From positions 19,887,346 to 19,951,345 of the forward strand of contig CM020618.1 of the NCBI GenBank assembly GCA_009829735.1: a DNA stretch of 64,000 nt. Direction: 5' to 3'. Below, piece after piece: positions 1 to 11,837 of this stretch. Made by a program: the position numbers and the translations under genes. This DNA is from Pyropia yezoensis. Lineage: Eukaryota > Rhodophyta > Bangiophyceae > Bangiales > Bangiaceae. Below the pieces are notes generated by a model, which did not search any database, was not told the origin of the DNA, and saw nothing but the letters and a program-made list of their open reading frames with translations. Each line of letters opens with the position of its first letter. Within the stretch, counting starts at the first letter, position 1.

Positions 1-36
1 TGCGCCCTCCCACGTCCCCCCCATCCCCCCCCCCAG

Positions 37-1506
37 GCCAGCCTCGCCACCCCGTCTGTGGCGCCCGGCCCGTGGGGCGACCGGTACATTGAGCTGCTCC
101 ACTACTACCGGGCGCACGGGCACGCGGCGGTGCCCAAGGCGGAGGACGCGCTCGGCCGGTGGGTGGCGCGGCAGCGGGAGCAGCTCAAAAAGGGGCTCCT
201 CACCCCCGAGCGCATCGCCCTCCTCAACGCCGTGGGCATGATCTGGGACACCAACGAGCACCTGTGGGAGCTCCGGTACGGCCAGCTGGTCGACTGGATG
301 GCCGAGAATGACAACTCGGCGTGCGTGCCGATCGCGTCGGGCGCGCTGGGCTCGTGGGTTGCCAAGCAGCGGCAGTCGCGGGCCAAGGGGCGGCTGGCGC
401 CCGCGCGCGTCGCCCGCCTCGACGCGATTGGGTTTGTGTGGGATACGCCCGCGAATGACTGGAACGAGCGCTTCCAGGAGCTGGTCGCGTGGAAGGCCGC
501 GACGGGCCACACGCGGGTGCCGTTTAACGTGGGCGCCCTGGGGTGGTGGGTCAACTCGCAGCGGCAGGCCAGCCGCAAGGGGAAGCTCCGGCCGTCCCGC
601 GTGGACCGCCTCAACGCCATTGGCTTTGCGTGGTACCCGCTGCAAGAGGGGCGGGAGCCGGGCGGCTGCGGCGGCGGGGGGGGGGGCGTGCAGGTGGGCG
701 TCAAACGCAAGTACATGGACGGCCACGATGAGGAAGTCCCGGGGGGGGGGTACGAGCACCACCACCAGCCGCCGCCGTCGTACGGCGGCGGCGGCGACTA
801 TACTCTGTTTGGACAGGGCGGTGGGGGGGGCGGCGGCGGGGGTGGCGGCGGCGGCTCCTTGGCCGGCCCCTACGGGGGCGGGGGTGGGCCCGTCTACGGT
901 GCCGCCGCCAGCAGTCGAGGCGGCGGCTACGTGGCCGCCGCGTCGGACGCGCCGCCGCCCCAGCAGCCGCCGTGGGCGGCGCAGCCGGCGGCGCCCGCTG
1001 GAAGCTCCTCCTATTATGGGTCCCCGCGGGACCCGCCGCTGTCGCGGCAGCGGCTGGGCGGTGGGGGTGCCGCCGCCGCCTCGGCCGGCGGCGGCGATGC
1101 GTATGGCCGCCTCTCTAGTGGTGGGGGCGGGGGCGGTGGCAGTGGCGGTGGCGGTGGCGACGGTGGCGGCGGGGGGGGCGCAAGGTGGAACGGCGGCGGC
1201 GGTGGCCGTGGCGGCGCCGACGGGTACGCGCCGTATGGGGCGTACCGGGGCGGCGTCGGCGGGGGGGGGGGGGGGGGGGGAGGGGCAACGACGCACGTGG
1301 TGGGGGGGGGATCGTCGGCCTTTGGGGGCGGCCCATACGGGCCGCCGTACGGCGGCTCTGCTGCCGCCAACGGGGGGGGCGGGGGTACCTCGTCGCTGCC
1401 GCGCCTGGCCTTTCCCCCCGCCCGTGGCGGAGGTACGGACAGCGGCGGTGGCGCCGCGGGGGGTCCCCCCCCGGCTGGCAGCAGCAGCGGCCGGCAGCTG
1501 CCGCCT

Positions 1507-1589
<83 letters not shown>

Positions 1590-1988
1590 ACCGACGCCAT
1601 TGCCGCCACTGGGCATGGGCGGGCGGCTGCCGCCGCTGGCGCCGCCGCCCACTGCGGCTGGGCCGGCCCCGCTGCCGCGTTCGCCCCCGTCGGGTCTGTC
1701 GGCTGCCGGAGGCGGGGCGGTGGGCGCAGTAGCTGTCGGTGCCTCTGCCGGCGGTGGTGGTGGCGGCGGCGGCGGTGATGGCGGCGGCGGCGGTGGCGGG
1801 GGTGGTGGGGGTGGCGGCGACCGCCGCGGTCATAGCGGCACCCCCTCCTACCTCCTCCCCGTATCGGCGTTTGCGACGGGCGACTGGGCGGCGGGCTTGC
1901 CCGGCGGCTATGGCGGCCTCCCATCATCATCGCCCGTCAGCCCCGCCTACGCGGGGCTGTCCCCAATGGCGGGAGTGGGGGCGGGGAG

Positions 1989-2020
<32 letters not shown>

Positions 2021-2334
2021 CCGCCCCACCGGCCGTCGGCGTGCCGACGCCCGCCGTTCGGGGTGACGGGGCAGGGGGGGGGCGGCCGGGAGGCGGCCGG
2101 GCTTTGCCGCCGTGGGGGCCCCCAGACGGGGGTGCACCGGGCGCCGCGGCGGCGGCGGGTGTGGCCACGGGCTCGCGCGGGGGGGGTGGGGGGGGGGGCG
2201 GCGGCGGCGGCGCTCCCGCGGCGGCGGCGGCGTTGGCGGGCGCGCCGGCAGGGTGGGGCGCCCCCGCCGATGGGGGGGGAGGCGGCGGGGGAGGAGCGGG
2301 AAGCGCCTGGCTCGGCAGCCCCTTTTATCCGTGA
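37..2334 (+). CDS. Helicase-associated (HA) domain protein with Gly/Pro/Ala-rich tail, 3' exon (5' partial)
   Basis: Seen: the first 190 residues hold three tandem HA repeats, counted from the GTG codon at 58, at about 6-63, 70-128 and 135-192. Each follows the pattern W..R/ELV..., VP...ALG.WV..QR, G.L.P.R...L.A.GF.W. Residues 200-758 are low complexity: poly-Gly, a poly-Pro run followed by poly-Ala, and short aromatic islands. The stop is TGA. Known: HA domains (Pfam HA) are probable nucleic-acid-binding helical modules, common in bacterial helicases and expanded as stand-alone arrays in algae and stramenopiles. Start: there is no ATG. The frame is open back through a C-rich tract ending in CAG at 34-36, which looks like a 3' splice site, so this is probably a terminal exon whose 5' part lies outside the window. 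Inferred role: nucleic-acid binding; no helicase motor is visible. The reality of the tail is less certain than that of the repeats. Confidence 0.75.
1501..1589 (+). repeat. CCG/GCC trinucleotide run coding poly-Pro then poly-Ala
   Basis: A nearly pure triplet array inside the HA-domain exon. A one-base phase slip in the repeat turns a proline tract into an alanine tract. Length variation between strains is likely. Confidence 0.85.
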
Positions 2335-3313
2335 GGGTGCGCTGGGGGGGTGGGCGCGGAGGGGGTGGGATTGGGGGGGGGGGGATGAGGCGCGCGGCAA
2401 GGGGTGGCCGGGTGGCGACAACGACGGAGATACCCGCCCCCCGATGGGCGTGGCCCTCCGTGGCGTACGCTGTCCCTCCCGCGTACCCCCTTCGCCGGTG
2501 TTCTCCACCCAGGCGTGGTACAGTATAGGCAGTGGAAAGTACCCCACAGTGTCCCGCCATCTCCCGTGGTGCGGTGCTGCGGGTCTGAGCCCTCCACTCA
2601 CGCACCTGTGTGCACACAGGAGCGCGGGGGGGCTTCCATCGATGGCCGCCAGGCGGGTATTACTGCCCACCCGACCGTCCGTTGAGGTCAGTGCGTGCCC
2701 TCATTGCTCTGCGCCCACAGCCCTTGTGGGCGCCCACGGGCCCGGGCCTCGGTCGCGAGCCGTGCCAGTCACGAGCCAATGGCGCATGGGAAAATCTTGC
2801 AGACGTCTGTCGACAGCCACTCGTATGTTAACAACCAAGTTCACGGCCACGTCCAATTTTAAGTCTTTCAGTACATCTACGGTACATCAAGGGCACAAAT
2901 CGATTGCAACGGCGTATCATTGGCTAGGCTCAAACTCGACGCCACCCACGAGGATCCGTTGACTAACCCCAGTCCACTGACGAAGAACGTTCGCGGGAGA
3001 AGGGGTGGGTCTCTTGGGAACCATCTCACTCACAGACACAAGAAACGCTTGGCCTGCCGCCCTCCTGGAGCCGAACTGGAGCGTTGGTCAACCCACCTCC
3101 GTCGCTGCACCCCCCTCCCCCCCCCAGGGTCTTGTTCCGCACGTTTCGGCGCCTCGTCCGCGCGCGAGACCAGGCAAGAGATCCCGCTTTTATCTGGACA
3201 TATTAGTTTGGATCCGTTCCCTGCGTCCGCCCAAGCCGTGGAGGACAACCGGAGGGAGCCCACCCTCACGGTCTTCCCCCCCCGCAGAGTCACGGCTTCA
3301 TATCACTTGCATG
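2335..3313. other. Intergenic region, no gene recognised
   Basis: Begins with a G-rich stretch (2340-2390) just after the HA-gene stop, followed by lower-GC mixed sequence. Open frames here show no domain, codon bias or motif that I can support. The 3' UTR of the upstream gene probably lies in the first few hundred bases. Confidence 0.5.
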
Positions 3314-5173
3314 CGTCTGTTTCGGCTCAAATCCCATCGAGGTCCCGTCGAGCCCCGTCGAGGCCCATCGACCCATCGAGCGCCCGTCTCGACGGGCTTC
3401 GACGGGGCCTCGATGGGCGTTTCCAGCCCGTCGAGATCTCATCGAAAGCACGACAAGCGCTATTTGGATGGGACCTGTCTTGGCACTGTTTTGGCAGCTT
3501 TCCGCGCTCTCAACGTCCTTTTGTCTCGCGACGGTTTAGACCCACTCGGGAGAAGGCCCAAGTCGTGAGACCCTCCCAGGAGAGGACACTATGATTGAAC
3601 ACGAATACACTATCAACAGGGATTCGGCCGTTGGCCGGAGTTCTCCCTCAATTCGCTGCCGTCCACACGTCAACCGGGTCGCACAGCTGGAAGCGGCGTC
3701 ACCGATAGAGCACCACCCGTCTGCCCACGTACACTGCTCATGTGCTCCTCATCGTATGGTTATCGTCCTTCCACCCTGCCGCTGTCGCGACGGTGTGTCT
3801 CCGCACACTTGTTTGCGCAGAGTGTGCCCATCGGTGCGGCAGCGGCGGTCGCGGCGGTGAAGTCGCCTAGCGGGGACTCCACTCCAACGGGGGCGTGGCC
3901 ACTGTTTGGCGGCTTCAGCGGCGCTGGCAGATCGGCTTCACGAATGGGCATCAGCCGTCACCGCCCATCGCCCGGGTTGTGGCTTGTCACCCCCCCCCAC
4001 CGCCGCGATTGTCTCCCAGCCTCCCCCCCCCCCCACCCCCACCTGTGCCGCCCCTTGCCCTGTCGCAGCGGGAGCGACGACGCGGCCGCCGTCGGCGTCG
4101 GCCAACTTTGTGCCGGTACGTTCTTCTGTGGTGCCGGCGTCGGTCGCATTCGTGCCCGTACGTTATTCAACGGTGTGTTGCAGGGTGTATTGTAAGTAGG
4201 AGAAGAGTCGCGTGGGGGTTCAGGGTCGAGGACGCTGTGGGTGGGTGCTGCCACGGCACCCCCCCTCACGCTCTGACCCCAGCGTGACCGCCGCCCACAC
4301 ATCACCCCCGCGCCCGCGCCATGGTGGCCGACGTGCTGGGGTCGACGGATCGACTCGCCCCCGCGATGGGGTCGGCCAGTGGGAGGAGATCGGACGCCTA
4401 CCAGCGGTGGTTGGGGGGGAAGGAGTGAGCAGGGGCTCCTGTAGCGGTTTGATCACGGGGTGTGAACGAGACGTTGCATCCAACCAGTACTTGGATGGGC
4501 GACGGGTGTGGGGGATAGTACGCTTATTGGTAGTGCGTCTCACCGAGTGGAGCCTGCGCGCTTCTGTATGTTTTGCTTCCACTTTGTCATGGCTGACTCT
4601 ACTGCGACTGCGATGTTGTTGCATCGCTTCCCCGCAACATACAGTGCCGGGCGATAAGGCGCGTCGGGACGTGCGACGGCGGACCCGTGACGGCGGCACC
4701 GCAGCCGCCTCACACTCCGGGGTGGCGGCGGCACCGCAGTTATCCGGCGCCTGCGTGGCATGCGTATGCAGAACGACACCAAGGGTGCTCTCTGTTCAGT
4801 GCTGAACCCAGTGGCTGCCAGGAGAGGTACGGGGGTAGAGATGTGTAGACAGAAACACAACGCATCGGCAGGGATAAAAAGCAATCCGCCACATCGGCAG
4901 CGTCAAAAAAGCGCCGCATGAGCAGGCAGACCGTACAGTTCTCTCGAGAGCGACACAGAACAATAGGCGAAAGGAAAAGTAGCGTATCGAGACTGTAAAG
5001 CTTTTTCTCGATGGAGAATGCCCATCGAGTCACATCGAGCCGGGGTCCCATCGAGCCGGGGTCCCATCGAACCCCAACGAGCTTCCATCGAGAAGGGGCC
5101 TCACAGGCCTTCCGAGGCCCATCCAAATGCCGTCGAAATAAGATCTTTGATGGGATTAGAGCCGAAACAGACG
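3314..5173. mobile_element. Putative non-autonomous TIR element with CCCATCGA-rich subterminal blocks
   Basis: Seen: the left end (3314 onward) reads CGTCTGTTTCGGCTC then AAATCCCATC. The reverse complement of the right end reads CGTCTGTTTCGGCTC then TAATCCCATC, one mismatch in 25 bases. Just inside both ends are blocks dense in CATCGAG/CCCATCGA and their complements (3331-3445 and 5009-5100), partly palindromic. Both inner flanks also share a CATCCAAAT/ATTTGGATG pair. Known: TIRs plus clustered subterminal motifs are typical of hAT- or CACTA-type elements, where the motifs bind transposase. No transposase frame is recognisable inside, so it looks non-autonomous. I could not define a convincing target-site duplication, so exact ends and superfamily are uncertain. 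Confidence 0.55.
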
Positions 5174-8100
5174 ATTGGTGATTGGCGGGGGGGTGGACGG
5201 AGGACCGGGGTCCGTCCGCGACGGCGCTCGCTGCCGCTGCGTGGCTGATTCTCCGACGCTGCTTCTGTTGGCGCAAGACCCGTCGATTCTCTCGCGGATA
5301 GGCAGGCGAGACAAAGCTTTGCCACGTGACTACGCGCTCGTCGCGAGGCTCTCTGGCAACAGGGCAACGCGCGTGCGGCGGGGTAGGATTGGCGGCCACG
5401 CGGGCCACGCGGCCCCCCCCACGCCCCCGACCACCATTGGTACCACACCCGTCCAAGCCAGACGTGGATGGCTGTGAGGACCCTGATGGAACGGCCCCAT
5501 TGGCAAGCGCCGGCCTTCTCCTCTTGTGGCTGGCCTTGCAGCACAGGAACCACGGGGAAGAAGGAGAGGGGGAGAAACACCGCAGTGTGCGGAGAGCGGT
5601 GTCCCTCACCTCGTACCGCACCCGAACAATTTGCAGCCGTCGTTCTTGTTCAGGACGGACCCCGCAGTCGCTCCCCAACCCCCACTCCCCTTCAAACAAA
5701 CAGCGTTGAACGCATCGGTGGGGGGCGTGTAGCAGGCGTATCGGACACGCAGCGCCGGCATCAGCAGCTGACGGAACGCGGTACCAAAAATAACCGCCGC
5801 CGGGTGGATGCGGCGTCATGCGCACCACGATTGGCGGGAGGAGGCCCCCCCCTGCGACAGGATCTGTGGGGGAGGGGGCTCGCCCACACGCGCCGTCCCA
5901 CAAACCCGAACACCCCCCCCCCCGCACGCCCAACTGTCAAGAGCAGGCCAGTGAACCAAAAGCACTGCTCCGCACACAGAGCCGTGCACCATGTTAGCCG
6001 CTACGACGTAGTTCTGTGGACTCCACTCCCCGCTGCGACGACTGACGCGGATCGCACCCCCGTCCGCCGTTGTTCGAGCGGCCATAGATGTATCTGGTAG
6101 CACCAAGACTGGAAGCCCACAAAGATCCGTCGTCAGCCAATGATGAGCCGCCAAACGCCCCGTTGTTCCACTCCCACCCAATCCAAACGAACCACATCAG
6201 TCGGCCACACCTGCCTTGCACACGGCGGGTGCTACCCGCACTCCCCGCCCCCCCCCCCCTCCCACGACCCACTGCCAGCCAGCCACCACGTTTGTTCCCA
6301 CCCTGGCGGCCACGTCTCCCCGGTCGAGCCCCCCTGTAACCCCCCCCCTCCACGCCTCCCCCCCTCCCACCTGGCACGCTTCCAGAGGAGGGCCTGTGGC
6401 AGTCTGGGGTGTGCAGGAGGCAAAGCGCGGGGAGCCGAGGCTCGCCGACGCGACCCACGGCAAGGCCGCTTTCGCGATTCGGAGCCCTCCTAGCCGGCCG
6501 GCCAGCCAGCTGGCGGTGGCCAGAACAACGCCTGTCGCGAGCCGCGCATTGACCACGAACACTCGCGCCATCCTGTGGGCGCTTCGTCGCCCCGCCCTCC
6601 CGAGAGAGCTTTGGACGCTGCTGAGCTAGAGCTGTGATGGCCACCCCTTGGTCCTGGTGGCCAGACAAACCGCGAGGGTGGGGAGAGCCCTGCGTGGCTG
6701 GCTGGAGCGGCAGAGCCCTGCGTAGGCCGTGGCCGCTGCCGCCGCCGGCCCCTCCCCGCCGACGACCTTTTTCAGCTGCCACCCAGCGCCCACTGAGCCA
6801 TATTTCAGAGGACGTTTGAATCCCGCAGACGGATCTCGAGGGGGGGGGGGGGGAGGGGAGAGGGGCGACTGACCTCGAGCTCTACCTCGACATGGAGGGC
6901 TGGCAGGCTGGCAAGACTCACTACTTAGCGCAGATGCGTTGTGGTCGCTCCTTCTCCCCCCCCCCCCCCCCCCCCCTCCCCCACCATCCTACCTTGGCCT
7001 CTATCTCGCTACCATACCAGTGTCTATTTCTCATTTTTTATGCCCCCCAGCACCCACCCACCCACCCCCTTTGCCCTCTTCCAATCCAACACCCCCCCCC
7101 CTCCGTCACCTCCCCTCTGGACAGTCGGAACGCTCCGCGTGCCGCCCGCGCCAGTCACGAGCCGCACCCACAGGCGTGGTAGCGGATGGAGACACCCCCC
7201 CATGGCTCGCACGGCGCTGTTTCGGGGGCAGGCTCGGGAGGGAGGGCATTATGGCGGGGGTCCGGGGGGGGGCGGTGGGTTTGAGGTGGGGGTGGTGGGG
7301 GCGAAGGGGGGGGCGGTTGGGGTGGGGGGGTGGGGGTGGGGATGGGGGAGGGAGTGGGCCTGGCGGGGTTGCTGCAGCCGCCCATGCCACACGCAACCGC
7401 TTGCACTGTATTTTTGCACCTGCGTCACCACCCTCTCCTCGTCTTCCCCCGCCCTCCTCCCCGACTAGACACATCAGCTGCAGCGAGTCGGGGGCGGGGG
7501 CCCCTTGCACACTACCTCTGGTCAGCCCCCCCCCGAGACGCCTCTGGCAGTTGGCCTGCGTTTTTCGTGCCGCACACCCGGGGAGGGGGGGGGAGGAGGA
7601 CGGGGGGGGAGGGAGGGAGGGGAGAAGGTGCCGAGGACGACGGGCGCGCCGGCCACGCCGAGCCAGCTGGTGCGCTGCCGCCATTGGCTACCGCTCCCCC
7701 CCTTCCCCCCCCCCCCCTCTCGGCGGATGGGCAGGCGCGGGGGGGCATGCCATGGCGCGCTGGCTGGGGGGAGGAGGGGCAACGCCGTCGGCCGCTCCCC
7801 ACCCCTGACCCGCCGCGCCGGCAGGGCACCGGTGCGGCTGCAGTGTGCGCAGCGTGCGGCCACCGCCGGCTGTGGTTGGGGGTGGGAGGATGGCGCGTGG
7901 GTGCGAGGGGGGAGGCGGCGGGGGAGCGGGGGGGTGGGGGGAGGGGGACGGAGGGCCATAAGACAGCGCCCGCACCGCGCACACGGCACGAGGGCCGACG
8001 CGCACCTTCCGCACACCCCCTGTCGCTGCCGCGCACACCGCCCTGCTATCAGAGGCTGCTAGGGAGTGGCACGCGCGGCTCCTGCCGCCCTCCGTCCCCC

Positions 8101-8398
8101 TCTCGGTCTTATCACGGTACGACTTCCCTCCCCCCCTCCCCGCTGGCCACCAAGGTCTAGTCTGCCCAAGCCTACTTCTGGGCTGGCCGGCGCTCCCCCC
8201 CTCCACCCCGTCCCCTTCACCACACGCGGCATCCGCTCGGCGGGTTCACCCCCTTGCCTTCCGACCTGCGAACGTCCCGTCTATCGCTGCTCCCCCCTCC
8301 CCCTCCCCCTGTTCCCTCCCCACAAATCCCTCGTCCACCTTGGCCCCACCCCATCCGTTGCTGCTCCCGTCGGTCCTTCGCGCTTGACGTCTGGCGGG
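5174..8398. other. Long intergenic region, no supported gene
   Basis: Contains many poly-C and poly-G tracts (about 5915-5930, 6840-6855, 6955-6977, 7255-7345, 7575-7620, 7905-7945). Open frames on both strands are compositional; their translations are Pro-, Gly- and Arg-rich shadows with no recognisable domain. Nothing is called. The last few hundred bases may be promoter or 5' UTR of the gene starting at 8399. Confidence 0.5.
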
Positions 8399-9283
8399 AT
8401 GGCCTGTTTTGGGAAACCCGCCGCCGCGACTGCTGCGGCTGCCACGCCCCCTGCGGCCGGCGATGCGCGGCGGCGGCGGTGGCGGTGGCGGCCTCACGTT
8501 GCAGGGGTGGTGGCGCTGGTGGGAGCGGCGGTCGCTGCCCTGACCACGGGGGCGGCGGCGGCGGCGGTAGCGGCGGCGGCGGCGCCCGCCACCGCGTCCC
8601 ACCTTGCCACGGACGCGGTGCGCGACGCCTCCCTCCTCCCGGCAGCGTCAGCGGCTGTGGCGGTGAAGGCGGCGGCTGCCTCCTCCCCTACCGCCGGTGC
8701 AGTGGCGACGACGGTTGCCGCCGTGCTCCGCCCGTCTGCCGGCGTGCCACCACGGCTCCCCTCTGCCGCCACTGCCCGCGTAGCGTGCCACACCGACGAC
8801 AGGTGTATGCCGCTGGCCGAGTTCAAGCAGTCCGTCGTTAGTTGGCGCGCGCAGGCAAAGAAGCAGCCCCTGATGACGTCGAACGAGGTCGACGCGTTTC
8901 GAGACCACGCGTGGGCCCTCTCCTCTGCCCGCACCTGTGGGCCGCGGGCGCGACCGTACCGGTGCTTCCGCGAGAACGCCAACAAGGTGCTGACCAAGGC
9001 GTGGTCCAACGTGGTGCTCCGGCCGCGCCTCATCATGGCGGGCGCCAAGCCACCGTCGCGGGGTTACAAGAGAAGCGGCCGCACGTACAGGTGCGCCCAG
9101 TGTGCGGTCCACTTTTTCCAGTGGGGCAGCTCGTGCTGCTATGATGGGTGCCGGTCGGTGGACATCCTGGGCGGCTCGGCCATGTTCATGTACGAGTACT
9201 GCTGCAGCACGCTCGGCCCGCAATGTCAGCAGTGGACGCTCGTGCACACCCACTTCCCGACGACCACCTGGCATGGCTTTTGA
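8399..9283 (+). CDS. Signal-anchored, cysteine-rich protein of unknown function (294 aa)
   Basis: Seen: from ATG 8399 the product starts with a short Ala-rich leader and a strongly basic patch (residues 24-31, five Arg with Trp). A hydrophobic segment rich in Ala, Val, Leu and Gly follows at about 33-62, consistent with a type II signal anchor or late signal peptide. A low-complexity linker runs to about 125. A distinct C-terminal domain (130-294) holds 12 cysteines: 130, 136, 180, 189, 232, 235, 246, 247, 251, 268, 269, 276. Twin CC pairs and aromatic residues suggest a disulfide-bonded extracellular or lumenal fold. Start: the open frame extends to 8066, but 8399 is chosen because the upstream part is compositional Pro/Leu sequence and this ATG immediately precedes the anchor. 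I do not recognise the family. Inferred: cell wall or secretory-pathway protein. Confidence 0.7.
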   Translation: MACFGKPAAATAAAATPPAAGDARRRRWRWRPHVAGVVALVGAAVAALTTGAAAAAVAAAAAPATASHLATDAVRDASLLPAASAAVAVKAAAASSPTAGAVATTVAAVLRPSAGVPPRLPSAATARVACHTDDRCMPLAEFKQSVVSWRAQAKKQPLMTSNEVDAFRDHAWALSSARTCGPRARPYRCFRENANKVLTKAWSNVVLRPRLIMAGAKPPSRGYKRSGRTYRCAQCAVHFFQWGSSCCYDGCRSVDILGGSAMFMYEYCCSTLGPQCQQWTLVHTHFPTTTWHGF

Positions 9284-11837
9284 GAAGGCGGCAAACGCCC
9301 TCATCCTCTTGTGTTTGTGTACACTGAGGGAGGGGGGAGGGATGATGGACCACGTGGGGTGGATAGGATAGTGGACCTGGGGGGGAGGGGAAGGGGGGCG
9401 TCGCCATCGGGCGTCGCTCGAGGGCCGGAAGCGATCCCAGTGGACGTGGTGTGTCCCGTTGACGGGTCGGCCGTGAATGTCGGCCGCCACGCAGATGCCC
9501 ACGCAGAGCAGGCAGCAGAGGGGGAGGCGGCCGCAGAAAACAGAAAACTCTTCATTCTACTCTATTCTTTCTCGTATTGACTGTCTTCCCAGTCGCCCCA
9601 TGCCGCCCCCCCTCGTCGCAGTGCGAACGCAACACCCACCCCCGCCCAGCCCAGGGGCCGCATCGCCGCGCACGGAACCCGTCGCAGCGGGTCGCCTCGC
9701 ACCGGCCGGCCCGCACACTGCGGCCGGGCAGTGCACGCGGCGACACGGCGGCGGGCCGCCGCCGCCGCCGCTGGCAGCGGCGGGTGCCGCGCATGGCAAC
9801 CCCAACGCCCCCTGCCCCCCCCCCCTTCCTGGTGTTGCCTCCGTCGCACCGTGCGGCGCGGCAGTCTCGTTGGCAGCGCTCGCACGAAGGAGTCCACGAC
9901 TGGATGCGAGCGCCCACCCAGGTCCGTGCGCGTGATACTCCGTGCTTGCCAGACCCCAACACTCCCCGCCCGCGAGCCCGTGCCGCTGCCGCTGCCGCTG
10001 CCGCTGCCACTGCCGCTGCCGCTGCCGCTGCCGCTGCCGCTGCCGCTGCCGCTGCCGCTGCCGACGCCGAGGCCGACGCCGAGGCCGACGCCGCCGCCAC
10101 CGCGACTGCTGCAACCACCACGACCCGAAGATCGCCACCCCCCCCCCCCCCCCCTTTTGGGGAGGGCGCGGCGGGCAACCACGGCGGGGCTTGCCACGGT
10201 GCGGCTCCTCCACCCCCCCCTCCCAACAACCCCGACCGCCGCCACGATTCAGGGGCAGAGGGGAACGCGGGAGCGGCCGGTGGGACGCGCCGCAATGGCG
10301 AGGTCCGCCACGCCGCTCTCCCCCCCCTGCCCCCTTCCCGCGCCCCCAAACCTCCCCGGTCGCCCCCCCGCCCCCCCTCAGGAGCGGCCCCCCCCCCACA
10401 AGTCCCCACGGGCAGAGCGGGAGTGACTCGAGTCGCCGCCACGGGTGCGGGACGCGCCCCCACCGCCACACGGGACGCACCGGCCGTCGGGGTGGAGGTG
10501 GAGGTGGGGGGTATCTACGGCGGCGGGCGGGCAGGCGGGCGGGCGGGCGGGCGTCCACCATGGCAGCCGCGTCGGCAGCAATCCCGGCCGCTGTCACCCC
10601 GACACGCGGCCCTGGACCCCTACCCCTCCCCCCCACCGACCGGGCGGCCAACCGCACTGCCAGTTGTGAGGTCAGGGCGGGGAGGGGGGAGACGGTTCCG
10701 GCCCGGCAGCCACCCGTGCAGGTCCGTGGGACGTGAATCGCTGACGTCACGAGAGAGGGGGGCACCGTGATCGCGCGGGCGGCGGCCCACCCCCATTCCC
10801 CCTGAGACTCCCGGGCCGGGAGCCGTCGACCCGCGGGTGACCCGCGGGGACAATGGCGGCTACGGCGGGGGCGGCGACGGCCACAGGGCCTCTGCCAACA
10901 GGGCGTCGCGCGGGCAGTGCCAAGTGAAAGCGGCAAACCGGGGAGCGCCGCAGGGGGGGGGGGGGGGGGGGGAGCGAGGGGAGGTGGCACGGCGGGAGGG
11001 GGCGTCTCCTCCCTAGCCGCCGGGCCGGCCGCCGCCACCTCAAAGCGACGCCCACGAGACGGGCGCATAGATACGCGCGGGGAGGGGAGGGGACGATGGT
11101 GAAGGTGACGGGGCGATGGCACGGGCGACGGCACTGGTGACGACGGCGGCGACGGCGGCAACGGCGGCGACAGCGGCGCCGGCGGGGAGCGCGGTGGCGC
11201 CGCCACAGCGGCCGAGGTACGACCGCCCCGACCGCCGGTGGCGGCCGTGCGCGCCCACCCCCCCTGCGCGCGCGCACGGCGCGCCACGGGGGGACGAAAC
11301 CCCTCTGCCGGTACTCATCGAGCGGGTACGTCCGTCCTCGGCCGCCCCACGCGCGCAACGAGGGCCAAGGCACGTGTGGCACGCGTGCCTTGGTAGGTGC
11401 GCATGCAAGGCGGCCACCTAGCGGCCCCGTCCCTGGCCACCACCTACACGCGGGTCGTTCCGCACCGGCCGCCCTTTAGCATCACCCCCGGTGGCTGACC
11501 ACCCCGGGGGGCGTCCCCGCGGAATGGAACGTTTGCATCTCTTCACTTTCCCCGCCTGCTCGCGGGGGGCACGCCCGCCAAAACGCATGCTCCGGATAAG
11601 GGGGATGGCATCATACAGCCGCCGGCGCGGCCGCGGTGGGGCGGGGCGGGATGCCACCGGGCGAGGGGGTTTCTTCGCCTTGGGGCGCAGCATGCCACTG
11701 CGAGCCATGTCCTTCCCCACCGTGGCAGCCTACGTACGGCAAGCCGCGCGGTCGCTGGTGCCGCCATGACCGCCGCGCCAACATTGGGGCGGGGGCGGGT
11801 CGCGAGCGCGCGTGAGGCTGGGGCACACGGCGGGTGA
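9284..11837. other. Intergenic region between the Cys-rich gene and VPS36
   Basis: Long open frames exist here on both strands (about 1.2-1.7 kb), but all translate to low-complexity Pro/Arg/Gly or Ala sequence without domains and overlap each other, so none is called. It contains a hexanucleotide array (separate entry), a poly-C tract at about 10139-10154 and a poly-G tract at about 10953-10972. The 3' UTR of VPS36 should lie at its right end. Confidence 0.5.
9981..10061 (+). repeat. (TGCCGC)n hexanucleotide microsatellite
   Basis: About 13.5 uninterrupted 6-bp units with one C-to-A change, followed by degenerate GCCGACGCCGAG units to about 10090. Confidence 0.9.

Noticed and set aside
9557..11287. 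Long open frames on both strands (576 aa minus, 397 aa plus)
   Set aside because: They overlap each other, translate to Pro/Arg/Gly or Ala low complexity with a microsatellite core, and show no domain or consistent start. Explained by stop-poor GC composition.
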